From: Vitis vinifera
Lineage: Eukaryota; Streptophyta; Magnoliopsida; Vitales; Vitaceae
NCBI RefSeq assembly: GCF_030704535.1
Contig: NC_081813.1
Coordinates: forward strand, 4,487,001 to 4,551,000
Reading direction: 5' to 3'
DNA: 64,000 nt
Shown: in pieces, positions 9,550 through 21,009 of the stretch
Numbering within the stretch: position 1 is the stretch's first letter
How the letters are laid out: every line of letters begins with the position of its first letter
Program-made: the position numbers and the translations under genes
The notes under the pieces: model-generated
What the model was told of the DNA's origin: nothing
The model's database searches: none
What the model saw: the letters and a program-made list of their open reading frames with translations, nothing else

Positions 9550-12315
9550 ATGGAGTTCCTGAGCTCAATCGTGGGTCTGATCCCCTGCTTCTATGATCAC
9601 ACCTCCAAGCATACGGTCTACATTCGTGATCTAAACAAAAATCTCCAAGCCTTGAGGAAGGAAATGGCGAAGCTCAACAACTTGTATGAAGATGTGAAGG
9701 CAAAGGTTGAACGTGCAGAGGAACGACAGATGATGCGCACAAAGGAAGTGGGTGGCTGGATCTGTGAAGTAGAAGTCACAGTGACAGAAGTTAAAGAAAC
9801 TCTGCAAAAGGGCGATCAAGAAATCCGGAAGAGATGTCTCGGATGCTGTCCCAGGAATTGTTGGTCTAGCTACAAGATTGGAAAGGCAGTAAGCGAAAAG
9901 CTGGTTGCTGTATCTGGTCAAATCGGCAACGGACATTTCGATGTTGTAGCCGAGATGTTGCCTCGTCCTCCAGTTGATGATCTGCCCATGGAGGCGACTG
10001 TGGGCCCACAATTGGCGTATGAAAAGAGCTGTAGGTTTCTCAAAGATCCACAAGTGGGAATTATGGGATTGTATGGAAAGGGGGGTGTTGGCAAAACCAC
10101 CCTCTTGAAGAAAATCAACAATGAATTCCTTGCAACATCCAATGACTTTGAGGTTGTGATTTGGGCTGTGGTGTCAAAATCGCCCGACATTGAAAAAATT
10201 CAGCAAGTTATTTGGAATAAATTGGAAATCCCACGTGATAAATGGGAAACTAGAAGCAGTAGGGAGGAGAAGGCTGCAGAAATTTTGAGAGTTTTGAAAA
10301 GAAAAAGGTTCATCTTGTTGTTGGATGACATTTGGGAGGGACTTGATCTCCTAGAAATGGGGGTCCCGCGTCCAGATACTGAAAATCAGTCCAAGATAGT
10401 TTTGACGACCCGATCACAGGATGTCTGCCACCAAATGAAAGCTCAGAAGAGTATAGAAGTGGAATGTTTGGAGTCAGAAGATGCCTGGACTTTGTTCCGG
10501 AAGGAGGTAGGAGAAGAAATATTAAATTCTCATCCGGATATACCGATGCTTGCAAAGGTTGTTGCTGAAGAGTGCAGAGGTTTACCTCTCGCTCTTGTCA
10601 CTCTTGGGCGGGCCATGGCAGCTGAGAAAGATCCCTCAAACTGGGACAAGGCAATACAAAATCTACGCAAATCTCCAGCTGAAATCACAGGTATGGAAGA
10701 TAAATTGTTTCATCGATTGAAACTCAGTTATGATAGGTTGCCTGACAATGCCAGCAAATCTTGTTTTATATATCATTCCATGTTCCGAGAGGACTTGGAG
10801 GTTTATAATTATCAACTTGTAGACCTTTGGATAGGGGAGGGGTTCTTAGGTGAAGTTCATGACATACATGAAGCACGTGATCAAGGGAGGAAAATTATTA
10901 AAACTTTAAAGCATGCATGTTTACTGGAGGGTTGTGGTTCAAGAGAAAGAAGGGTTAAGATACATGATGTGATCCGCGACATGGCCTTATGGTTATACGG
11001 TGAACATGGGGTGAAAAAGAACAAAATTCTAGTATACAATAAAGTTGCTAGGCTTGATGAAGTTCAAGAAACTTCCAAGTTGAAAGAAACAGAGAGGATA
11101 TCATTGTGGGATATGAACTTTGAGAAATTCTCTGAAACATTGGTGTGTCCCAATATCCAGACTTTATTTGTGCAAAAATGTTGTAATTTGAAGAAATTTC
11201 CAAGTAGATTCTTTCAATTCATGCTTCTACTAAGAGTTCTGGATTTATCAGACAATTATAATTTAAGCGAGTTGCCTTCTGAGATTGGTAAATTGGGTGC
11301 CTTGAGATATCTTAATTTGTCATTCACAAGAATAAGGGAGTTACCCATTGAACTAAAGAATTTGAAAAATCTGATGATTTTGCTTATGGATGGTATGAAA
11401 TCCCTTGAAATTATTCCACAAGATGTGATATCAAGCCTTATATCCTTGAAGTTGTTCTCCATGGACGAATCCAATATCACAAGTGGAGTTGAAGAAACCT
11501 TACTGGAGGAGTTGGAGTCCTTGAATGATATCAGTGAGATATCAACCACCATATCCAATGCTCTTTCATTCAACAAACAAAAGAGTAGTCACAAATTACA
11601 AAGGTGCATAAGTCATCTACATTTACATAAATGGGGGGATGTGATCTCACTTGAACTATCATCTTCATTTTTTAAAAGAGTGGAGCATTTGCAGGGGCTT
11701 GGAATAAGCCATTGCAATAAGTTGGAAGATGTAAAAATTGATGTGGAAAGAGAAGGCACAAACAATGATATGATTCTTCCAAACAAAATTGTAGCAAGGG
11801 AAAAATACTTCCACACCCTTGTTAGGGCAGGTATAAGATGTTGTTCAAAATTGTTAGACTTAACATGGCTTGTTTATGCTCCATATCTTGAAGGACTTAT
11901 CGTTGAAGATTGTGAATCAATAGAAGAAGTGATACATGATGATAGTGAAGTCTGTGAAATTAAGGAAAAATTGGACATATTCTCAAGGCTCAAATACCTC
12001 AAGCTTAATGGGCTGCCAAGATTGAAGAGCATCTACCAACATCCACTACTCTTTCCCTCTCTTGAAATCATCAAGGTGTGTGAATGCAAAGGTTTGAGGA
12101 GCCTCCCATTTGATTCCAACACTTCAAGTAAAAGTCTAAAGAAAATTAAAGGAGAGACAAGTTGGTGGAATCAGTTGAAGTGGGAAGATGAAACTATCAA
12201 GCACTCTTTTACTCCGTATTTCCAAATCTGTGAAGCTGAAGCATATTCAACAGACACTGAGGAGTCTGAAATTGGCAGCATAGATGATATGAAGGAACAA
12301 CTAGTATCAAATTAA
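9550..12315 (+). CDS. CNL-1: CC-NBS-LRR disease resistance protein (RPS5-like)
   Basis: Predicted intracellular immune receptor of 921 aa, uninterrupted by introns. An N-terminal coiled-coil region (about 25-70) leads into a Cys-rich segment CLGCCPRNCW at 96-105, typical of RPS5-type CC domains. The NB-ARC follows: P-loop GKGGVGKTT 176-184, kinase-2 LDDIW 258-262, RNBS-B LTTRSQDVC, GLPLAL 344-349, and an MHD-position motif IHD 471-473. LRRs cover about 520-880, then an acidic tail rich in Glu and Ser. The family binds ADP/ATP and triggers defence on effector sensing; the ligand cannot be inferred. The start is the MEFLSS Met shared by all paralogues. Odd points: Lys177 replaces the Met usual in the P-loop lead, and Ile replaces Met in MHD. 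It carries its own type II promoter downstream of a dead CNL start. No frame lesions, so probably functional. Confidence 0.95.
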   Translation: MEFLSSIVGLIPCFYDHTSKHTVYIRDLNKNLQALRKEMAKLNNLYEDVKAKVERAEERQMMRTKEVGGWICEVEVTVTEVKETLQKGDQEIRKRCLGCCPRNCWSSYKIGKAVSEKLVAVSGQIGNGHFDVVAEMLPRPPVDDLPMEATVGPQLAYEKSCRFLKDPQVGIMGLYGKGGVGKTTLLKKINNEFLATSNDFEVVIWAVVSKSPDIEKIQQVIWNKLEIPRDKWETRSSREEKAAEILRVLKRKRFILLLDDIWEGLDLLEMGVPRPDTENQSKIVLTTRSQDVCHQMKAQKSIEVECLESEDAWTLFRKEVGEEILNSHPDIPMLAKVVAEECRGLPLALVTLGRAMAAEKDPSNWDKAIQNLRKSPAEITGMEDKLFHRLKLSYDRLPDNASKSCFIYHSMFREDLEVYNYQLVDLWIGEGFLGEVHDIHEARDQGRKIIKTLKHACLLEGCGSRERRVKIHDVIRDMALWLYGEHGVKKNKILVYNKVARLDEVQETSKLKETERISLWDMNFEKFSETLVCPNIQTLFVQKCCNLKKFPSRFFQFMLLLRVLDLSDNYNLSELPSEIGKLGALRYLNLSFTRIRELPIELKNLKNLMILLMDGMKSLEIIPQDVISSLISLKLFSMDESNITSGVEETLLEELESLNDISEISTTISNALSFNKQKSSHKLQRCISHLHLHKWGDVISLELSSSFFKRVEHLQGLGISHCNKLEDVKIDVEREGTNNDMILPNKIVAREKYFHTLVRAGIRCCSKLLDLTWLVYAPYLEGLIVEDCESIEEVIHDDSEVCEIKEKLDIFSRLKYLKLNGLPRLKSIYQHPLLFPSLEIIKVCECKGLRSLPFDSNTSSKSLKKIKGETSWWNQLKWEDETIKHSFTPYFQICEAEAYSTDTEESEIGSIDDMKEQLVSN

Positions 12316-12333
12316 CTTCTATCAATCTTTCAG

Positions 12334-12876
12334 GTATTAATTAACTTTTATACTATATTTGGAAAATCATTTTCTTTCCTTAATCCCATTCTTTTGTGGA
12401 ATTTTTTACTCTATCTATGCCAAAGTGCATCAAAGTCTCGACATCAAAATAACTTTCAATGTTTGATCTATCAAGTTTGCCCCTTTTGAAGTAACTGTTA
12501 TAAAGTTTGCCCAGAAGGGACTTTGGAGGAGGTCTTTTATTTAAACATCTAATGACATTTCCTTTTGGTTACTTAAGAACTTGAAAATATGCAGAGTTCT
12601 CAACTATGTTATTTATTGTGTCTTAATTTTTTCGATTCATTTCAATCTATAAGTAGAAAGAGAGAATACCTAATTTCAACTTATTTCTTTATATTTCAAG
12701 TTGAAACAACAGGTGTTTCGCAACAACTGTAGGTAAAGATATTCCATTAAGAATTCTCGCTTTGTTTAATGTATTTACCAGGACCAACTATATGTAATTT
12801 CTCTTCTTTTGTTCAGTTGCCTCTATCTGGTTGACTCTCAGTTGTTTTTTTTTTTTTTTTTTTCTATTGCATTCAG
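12334..12876 (+). other. Probable 3'-UTR intron of CNL-1
   Basis: CAG|GTATTA occurs 18 bases after the stop codon. A long T run and TTGCATTCAG|AGTTGGGG follow 540 bases later. Matching donor and acceptor phrases occur at CNL-2 (19547-20176), CNL-4 (49940-50491) and CNL-5 (58898-59448). CNL-3 keeps the donor but has TTCAAG at the acceptor. Conservation plus consensus sites support a spliced 3' UTR; transcripts are needed to prove it. Confidence 0.6.
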
Positions 12877-14400
12877 AGTTGGGGCTTGTTCTAGAGGTTC
12901 TGACAACAGCTGGGATTCAATTAGCTCTATGTAGTGGGGCCTTGAGTTTTTTGATTGGATGCAGAGTAGGGTCTTGTTCTACCTGTTCTTACTCAGTTGG
13001 GATCTGAGCTTCTTCGGCTGCTTCCGTTTCATCCTGCTCTTTTTCCTTCTAATTGGTATAGATGTGAGCTGGATTATGTTTGCTTGCTGGTCTGAGTTTC
13101 TGATATGTCTAGTGGCGGTGTGCTGATTCTCAGAGTATCGTTATTCATGGTGCTCGGTCTGCTGGGAAAGTTGGTTAATGTCCAGATGCAGGGGCTCATC
13201 TCGGCAGGCTTTGGTTGGGATCCATGTGTTTGCTGGAATTGGATTCTGTGGGTTGCCTTTGGCTTTTGATGTAGGCCGGGTTTGTTTTCTTTGTTGAGGC
13301 TGGTGGAGTATGGTGGCTCAGAAGCTGCTAGTAATCTGTCTGTTGTATGCTGACGCTGGAATCTTCATGGAGGTTGCTCTGGTGGGTCAATATGATATGG
13401 GAATGCTTTTGCCTTTTGAGTCCTTGGGCGTCAGCTGGTTGCTTGTGTTTCCTCTGCGCTTTAGTTCATATACCAGAGTGCATACTTCCTTGAGTTCCAT
13501 ATCCCACTGCCAAGTGTGTTGTCCATGATGTAATGTAAAGCAGTTAATTTGTATACCTGGCCTTAAGTTCCTCTCTAGAAAACTTTGAACGCCCTTTATG
13601 AATGAAATGTTGTGAGAAAAACTGGAGTTGATTTTCACATTTGAGGTCGTTAATGGTGATTTTTCTTAATGTAATTGTGATCGAAAAGAAATTTGATCAA
13701 GTAGTCGAAACTATAAGCAGAGTTGATCTTATTCAACATTGCATTATAATTTGGTACCCCTCACAGATCGCTCCAAATAGCATTGAAAAGTACTTTCATT
13801 TTCCTTCAGTGGAGGCTTCTTTTTCTTTGCTGGTTAATATTCATAGCTTCAGTGCTTGATGAAATTTCGTTACTTGACATTGTTCACTCTTGTCCCTCCT
13901 GCTCTGATCACAAACAAATGCCCCAATAAATAAGAATGATTTGTTCAAGGAATTTGAAAATACTTGAACAATAAAAGAAAAGAATAGGGGAGAAAGGAAA
14001 AGAAATTGAGAAAGCAAACACTTGGTAGTTTCCATTTCAATTAACCGATCTTTGAAACTAAAATGTAATTCTTGGTAGAATAAAAGAAGACATGCAACAT
14101 CTTAAGAAGATTCATCTAATGGAACATACCATGCTACAATTGGAAACTGAGACCAAATAGTAGTTTTTGGTAGAATAGATATCGCATGCCAAAAAGAAAG
14201 TCTTGTAGCTTTGACTACTTCATAATTCTTGTACGTATAGCCCACAAAGCTTTCGAGATCATACTTGTTTATTCAGACCTGTTTGAACATACGGCTCTAG
14301 CGGAAGATCTTACAACTTTAGGAGTTCATAATGTCCATGAAATCACAGGAAAAGAAAAGGATGTATATCAAGTTCATGAAAAATAAAGAGATGGTTTATT
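12877..14400 (+). other. CNL-1 3' tail (UTR and shared downstream DNA)
   Basis: Begins GTTGGGGCTTGTTCTAG after the inferred splice and is nearly the same as the DNA after CNL-4 (50492-51990) and CNL-5 (59449-60980). The small frame at 14186-14386 has counterparts after CNL-4 and CNL-5, but their ends differ by stop changes, so it is not treated as a gene. No known domain is visible. Confidence 0.6.
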
Positions 14401-15834
14401 AAATTTTGCTAGTGAGTTGGATCACTAGCAAGCTCCATGATAAGCTCCATTAACTACCGAGGATTGCTTCACAACCTCTTTGTATATTATTAAGTTGAAA
14501 GTAAAATTATTAAAGTTATATAAATAGGTGGCAATTTTGATAAGCCAAAATAACACCATTCGAAAATTATATGAATTTTAGCAGGTTTGAATAAGGTGTA
14601 ATCATATCCGTATAATAATTATGTCAACTCATTTGCTAAATGGATTGTATTGGAACTTGATCACTCAACTTATCTAACTCACTTAACTTGTTTAAATACA
14701 TGTATGAAATGTATTTGCATTGTCTAATTATAGTTCATATTGGAGAATGAACTACTATCAATTTCACATGATGAAATTATAATTAGTCAATATTACTCGA
14801 AAGTGAAATCTCTTATTCAAAAATATCTCATTAAATTCGAAAAGCTAAAATTATCAAGTAGATGGTTAAAGGAACCATTGAGCATGGTTTAAAATTCGAA
14901 TATAATGTATTTATTGTTGTAATTCAAGCCCAATATTTATTATTTATTATTAAAAATATAATTTTATGTCTAATTTTTATATTTAAGATAATTTAGCACA
15001 TTTGAACAATATTTTGAGAATTGGATTGAAGCATCTAATTTGACTAATTGGATAACAAATTGGACTAATCCGATCTTATTTTTCATATTTATCCACCTTC
15101 AATTCTAGGATAAACATGAACAAAAGTCTTCATACAATTATAACAATATAACAAAATAATGAGTATAATATTAAATCTAAAATAAAAACTCTACACAAAT
15201 TGGTATAAAACCAAGTATGACAATCATAAACCAATCCCCTCCCCCATACTAAATAAATGAGAAATGATGTTACAAGATATATATTTAAAAAAAAATAATC
15301 TTTTAATCTTTTAATTATTTTTATAATTTTAACTTCTTATATTATTTTAAATTGAATAATATATGAATTAGATATCCATATTGTCATGCGGATATCATGT
15401 TTCAATCACTTGAATCATCAATTCAATCAAGAAATTGTAATGCAATAATTTGTCAATTCAATGACTAATAAAATTTTGAGAACATTGTATTTGAAAGCTC
15501 TGCACATAAGATGAATATAAAAGATTATGAACTCTTGCAAAAAAAAAAATGACATCATGAAAATATGGAAACCCTAAACCTTAATTTCTTCAATAATGCC
15601 TATCAAAATTTAAGGTTGTGTAATTGAGAATGCTAATGACCCAAGGTTAGAACTAGTCGCTCATAACTAGACTTGTTCTTATTTTTTTTAAACATATTCC
15701 CATCTTCATCTCAAATCTATGGAAATTTACTTTCCTATTTTAAGAAAATTAATTTTTATTTTTATTTTACATGTATTGGAAAAAGCAAAAGAGAAATTAA
15801 GGTGACACAACAAGAATAACTATAAAACCATAAT

Positions 15835-15872
<38 letters not shown>

Positions 15873-16220
15873 AGACAATTTAAAATATGTGTTTGGCCGG
15901 TTTTTTTAAGTGTTTTTAGTAGAAACATTTTTTCTAAAAGTATTTTTGAGAGAGTTACCTATCAAATGTTTTTTTAAGAGGCATTACAAGTGATTTTTCA
16001 GTTGAGTTTGGTAATGACTTTAAAAAACAATTTTATTTTATCTAACATTTAAATGATAAAAATTTTTAAATATAAAAAAATTTAAAAACACTTCCTAAAA
16101 TTATTACTAAACGGACTCCTCATTTATTTAAAAGTGTTTTCAAAATTTTACCACTTAATTTTTTTTCAAAAACATTTTTTAAACTAAAAATATTTTTTAA
16201 AAGTATTATCGAACGGAATC
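14401..16220. repeat. Intergenic module between CNL-1 and CNL-2
   Basis: No gene seen. Collinear with 5470-7860, 40690-43200 and 52960-54640, so it is part of the repeated unit. Contains a (TA)n microsatellite at about 15839-15867 and a MITE-like foldback at 16004-16116. Confidence 0.65.
16004..16116. mobile_element. MITE-like foldback element
   Basis: The ends are imperfect inverted repeats: GTTTGGTAATGACTTTAAAA at the left and CCTAAAATTATTACTAAAC at the right. The element is short, AT-rich and has no coding potential. Related foldbacks sit at 42717-43080. Confidence 0.5.
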
Positions 16221-16855
16221 AAAGTCTTAAAACAAAATCTCAAATCTACCCTTGATTTAATTATATTTTTCCAACCCATCTGATTGGGCCCAGGCTTCCT
16301 TTAAATACCCACCCCGATAATAATACAAAAGCAAACCACCACCAAAGATATTTAAACGACAATTGAAACCTATTAATGAGACTTTGTCTCATAATACAAA
16401 TTTCGTTATGTTCACATGTAGAAAGGGACAAATAATTTACAAAATTAAAAATCATATACAACAGAAAGCGTGGAATCAAGAGGGAAGAGAGTAGAAAGTT
16501 AACGAAGTGGTGGAGCCTCGGCTAAAACTAACAATGGCATATTATCATGTGCGTGTCTCATCGCTGGATGGACCAAAATTTGCTTCTCCCAAAGCTCTTT
16601 GAATATTATATTTAGAGCCCACTTGGTGCCTAGAAAAATACATTTGCAAGTGATCTCCATCTGTCAATCAATTAATCTATACAATAAAAATCCACTTGGT
16701 GTTAATTAAGGAAAATCATTTTGTTGGTGGTGGCCTGTCTCCCATGTTACTCAAGTTTCAAATCTGAACTTTTCAAATTCACAAAGTGCAGTGATTCATC
16801 TTTGTTCCATCTTTGGCTGAATTCTAATCCTTTTTTCTGTTACTTCCGGAAAGCC
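16220..16855 (+). promoter_or_regulatory. CNL-2 upstream region (type I promoter)
   Basis: Same conserved landmarks as 7861-8465 (AAGCAAACCACCAC, ATTTCGTTATGTTCACATG), continuing unbroken into ACTTCCGGAAAGCC and the start codon at 16856. The in-frame ATG at 16721 lies in sequence homologous to non-coding leader of the other genes and is not taken as the start. Confidence 0.5.
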
Positions 16856-19528
16856 ATGGAGTTCCTGAGCTCAATCGTGGGTCTGGTCCCCTGCTTCTAT
16901 GATCACATCTCCAAGCATACCGTCTACATTCGTGATCTGAAGAAAAATCTCCAAGCCTTGAGCAAGGAAATGGTGGATCTCAACAACTTGTATGAAGATG
17001 TGAAGGAAAGGGTTGAAGGTGCAGAGCAACGACAGATGAGGCGCAGAAAGGAAGTGGGTGGCTGGATCTGTGAAGTAGAAGACATGGTGAAAGAAGTTCA
17101 AGAAATTCTGCAGAAGGGTGATCAAGAAATCCAGAAGAGATGTCTCGGATGCTGTCCCAGGAATTGTTGGTCTAGCTACAAGATTGGGAAGGCAGTAAGC
17201 GAAAAGCTGGTTGCTGTATCTGGTCAAATCGGCAAAGGACATTTCGATGTTGTAGCCGAGATGCTGCCTCGTCCTCTAGTAGATGAACTGCCCATGGAGG
17301 AGACTGTGGGCTCAGAATTGGCGTATGGCAGAATCTGTGGGTTTCTCAAAGATCCACAAGTGGGAATTATGGGATTATATGGAATGGGGGTTGTGGTGTC
17401 AAAATCGTCCAACATTGAAAAAATTCAGGAAGTTATTTGGAATAAATTACAAATCCCACGTGATATATGGGAAAGTAGAAGCAGTAAGGAGGAGAAGGCT
17501 GTCGAAATACTGAGAGTTCCGAAAACAAAGAAGTTCGTGTTGTTGTTGGATGACATCTGAGAGCGACTTGATCTCCTAGAAATGGGGGTTCCACATCCCG
17601 ATGCTCAAAATAAGTCCAAGATAGTTTTCACGACCCGATCACAGGATGTGTGCCACCAAATGAAAGCTCAGAAGAGTATAGGAGTGGCATGTTTGTCGTC
17701 AGAAGCGGCTTGGACTTTGTTTCAGAAGGAGGTAGGAGAAGAAACATTAAAGTCTCATCCACATATACCGAGGCTTGCAAAGATTGTTGTTGAAGAGTGC
17801 AAAGGTTTACCTCTCGCTTTGGTTACTGTTGGGCGAGCCATGGTGGGTGAGAAAGATCCCTCAAATTGGGACAAGGTAATACAAGATTTGAGCAAATTTC
17901 CAGCTGAAATTTCAGGTGTGGAAGATGAATTGTTTAATAGATTAAAAGTTAGTTATGATAAATTGTCTGACAATGCCATCAAATCTTGTTTTACATATTG
18001 TTCTTTGTTCTCTGAGGATTGGGAGATTTATATTGAAAGCCTTATAGAATGTTGGATAGGAGAGGGATTTTTGGGTGAAGTTCATGACATACATGAAGCG
18101 CGTAATCAAGGGTATAAAATTATTAAAAAACTAAGGCATACATGTTTGTTGGAGAGTTGCGGTTCAAGAGAAAAAAGGGTTAAGACACATGATGTGGTCT
18201 GCGACATGGCTTTATGGTTATATGGTGAATGTGGGAAGAAAAAGAACAAAATTGTAGTATACGATGATGTTTTTAGGCTGAAGGAAGCTACAGAAATTTT
18301 AGAACTGAAAGAGACGGAGAAGATGTCATTTTGGTATCCGAATGTTGAGAAGTTCCTTGAAACATTGGTGTGTCCCAATCTCAAGACTTTATTTGTGGAG
18401 GGATGTCATAAGTTGACGAAATTTTCGAGTGGATTCTTTCAATTTATGCCTCTAATAAGAGTTTTGAATTTGGCAGGGAATGATAATTTAAGTGAGTTAC
18501 CTACTGGGATTGGTGAATTGAATGGCTTGAGATATCTTAATTTGGAACCCACAAGAATAAGAGAGTTGCCCATTGAGCTAAAAAATTTGAAAAATTTGAT
18601 GATTCTACGTTTGAATTCTATGCAATTCTCTGTAACTATCCCACAAGACTTGATATCAAATCTCATATCTTTACAGTTGTTCGACATTTGGAACACCAAT
18701 ATTTTAAGTGGAGTTGAAACCTTGCTTGAGGAGTTGGAGTCCTTGAATGACATCAATGAGATAGGAATCACCATATCTAGTGCTCTTTCATTGAACAAAT
18801 TAAAGAGAAGCCACAAATTACAGAGGTGTATAAGGCTTCTACAGTTACATAAATGGGGGGATGTAATCACACTTGAACTATCATCTTTGTTTTTAAAAAG
18901 AATGGAGCATTTGATTCAGCTTGAAGTAGACCATTGTGATGATGTGAAAGTAAGTATGGAAAGAGAAATGAAACAAAATGATGTTATTGGTCTCTCAAAC
19001 TACAATGTTGCAAGGGAGCAATACATTTACAGCCTCCGTTACATAAGAATAAAAAATTGTTCAAAATTGTTAGACTTAACATGGGTTGTTTATGCTTCAT
19101 GTCTAGAAGAACTTTATGTTGAAGATTGTGAATCAATAGAACTAGTACTACACCATGATCACGGAGCTTATGATATTGTGGAAAAATTGGACATATTCTC
19201 AAGGCTCAAATGCCTCAAGCTCAATAGACTGCCAAGATTGAAGAGCATCTACCAGCATCCTCTGCTCTTTCCCTCGCTTGAAATCATCAAGGTGTATGAT
19301 TGCAAAAGCTTAAGGAGCCTCCCATTCGATTCCAACACTTTGAACAACAATCTTAAGAAAATTAAAGGAGAGACAAGTTGGTGGAATCAGTTGAAGTGGA
19401 AAGATGAAACCATCAAGGACTGTTTTACTCCATACTTCCAAGTCCATGAGGCTGAAGCATATTTTGCAGAGGAGTCTGAAACTGGCAGCATAGATGATGA
19501 TATGCAGGAACAGTTGGTATCAAATTAA
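16856..19528 (+). pseudogene. CNL-2: CC-NBS-LRR pseudogene without P-loop
   Basis: Homologous over its length to CNL-1, CNL-4 and CNL-5, in a single frame. Two lesions disable it. An in-frame deletion of about 81 bp near 17390 removes the P-loop and the following RNBS-A region, so GLYGMG runs straight into VVVSKSS. A TGA at 17558-17560 replaces the Trp codon after LDDI in kinase-2. The result is a 234-aa CC plus partial NB frame and a separate 648-aa ARC-LRR frame (from 17582). GLPLAL, a THD motif at the MHD position, LRRs and the acidic tail remain. Without the Gly-Lys-Thr loop it cannot bind nucleotide normally. The rest of the frame is clean, so the stop looks recent. Expression as a truncated CC protein is possible but unsupported here. 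Confidence 0.9.
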
Positions 19529-21005
19529 TTTCTATCCATCTTTCAGGTATTAATTAATTTTTATGTTATATAGATTACTTCCATAATTTTCTGCCTAGTC
19601 CTAATAACTTTCAATCTATTTTTTTCCCTTTTATTTTCATTCTCTTCTATATTGCTTTGAGTCTTTCGAGATCCAAACAAAGCCAAATCTACACCCCTTT
19701 CTATATCATGGTCCTGCCCCCAAGATCTTGGATGGGTAATTCAATTCTAGTTGTCCCTTGTGAAATAATTGTTATAAAAGGTTCGCCCAGATGGCACTTT
19801 GAAGGAGGTCTATTGTTTAAAAATGGGATGACATTCCCTGTTGGTTACTTGAGAACATGAAAATAATGCAGAGTTTTAAACTATATTATTTATTTGTCTT
19901 AATTTTTGTGATGGATTTCAATCTATAAATAGAAACAGATCAACTTCGTTTCAACTTAGCTCCATATATTTCAAGCTGAAAAACAGGGTTTCACAACTAC
20001 TATAGTTGTAGATATTCCATTAAAGAATTTTTGCCTTGTTTGATGTGTTTACCAGGACCAACTTCACTTACAAGGGTAATATCTCTTCTATTGTTAAGTT
20101 ACCTCTATCTGGTTGGCTCTGATCACTTTTTGCTTTTCTATTTTCGTTTTTTCATTTCTCTTTTTGTTGCATTCAGGGTTGGGGCTTGTTCTAGAAGTTC
20201 TGGCAACAGCCGGGTTTTCATCTTCTTTATATAGACTGTGTTGCTGATTGGAGATGTCCTGCTCTTTTTCCTTCTACTTGGAATCTGGGTTTGGTCTGAG
20301 GTCTCTGGTATGTTTCATCAGGGAGGCGCAAATGCTGATTCTCAGAGCATTGATATTTCATGGTGCTGAGACTGCTGAAAAGGTTGGTGTACTTATGATG
20401 GTTGCAGCATCCTCTTTGTTTCTGGATCTCAGGGACTGGATTCTGTGGGCAGCCTTTGGCTTTTGATGTTGGGTGGATTTTGTTTTGTTAATTTGTTGAG
20501 GCCGGTGCAGTGTGGTGGGTCTGAAGCTGCTAGTATGCTGCTGCTGGGTCAATGCGGATGTGATATGGGAATGCTTTTGGATCTTAGGGCTTCAGCAGGT
20601 TGATTATGTTTCCTCTGCTTACAAATATTTTATCACCAGATCCTACGTGGAGATGGGATGGATTGTTGTAATAGTGATGGTGTGTGTATGTGATATAATC
20701 CTATGAACATAGCCACATGCTTTGGTTCATATACCAGAGCACCGCTTACTTCCTTGAGTTTGATATCCCACTGTCAAGTGTTATGTTACGAAAACAAGTT
20801 TCACCGGTCGTGGATTGAAATGTTTTGTGAGAAAAACTGGTTGATTTTAACATTTGAGGTTGTTAATGGTGGAAGTATAAGCAGAGTTCTGAGGACTCAA
20901 AATGTGATCACTTTTTCTCAAGCATATTTCTTCCCCAATAAAAAGGTTTATTTGTGCAATGGTTTTGGCACCAACTGATGAATGAAAGAGAGCTTTCATT
21001 CCGGA
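19529..21005 (+). other. CNL-2 3' tail
   Basis: Contains the CAG|GTATTA donor at 19547 and TTGCATTCAG acceptor at 20171-20176, then the shared downstream block to about 21005, where it meets the kelch F-box remnant. Closest to the orphan tail at 321-1430 and the CNL-3 tail. These three share GCTGATTGGAGATG-type sequence that the CNL-1/4/5 tails lack, so there are two tail subfamilies. Confidence 0.6.
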
Positions 21006-21009
21006 GCAT

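Noticed and set aside
13310-13528. Small frames on both strands in the CNL tails
   Set aside because: Lengths and frames vary between copies; the region is 3' UTR or flank.
14186-14386. 66-aa frame with counterparts at 51777 and 60758
   Set aside because: Similarity is explained by duplication of the whole tail; ends differ by a stop change and no known protein is recognised.
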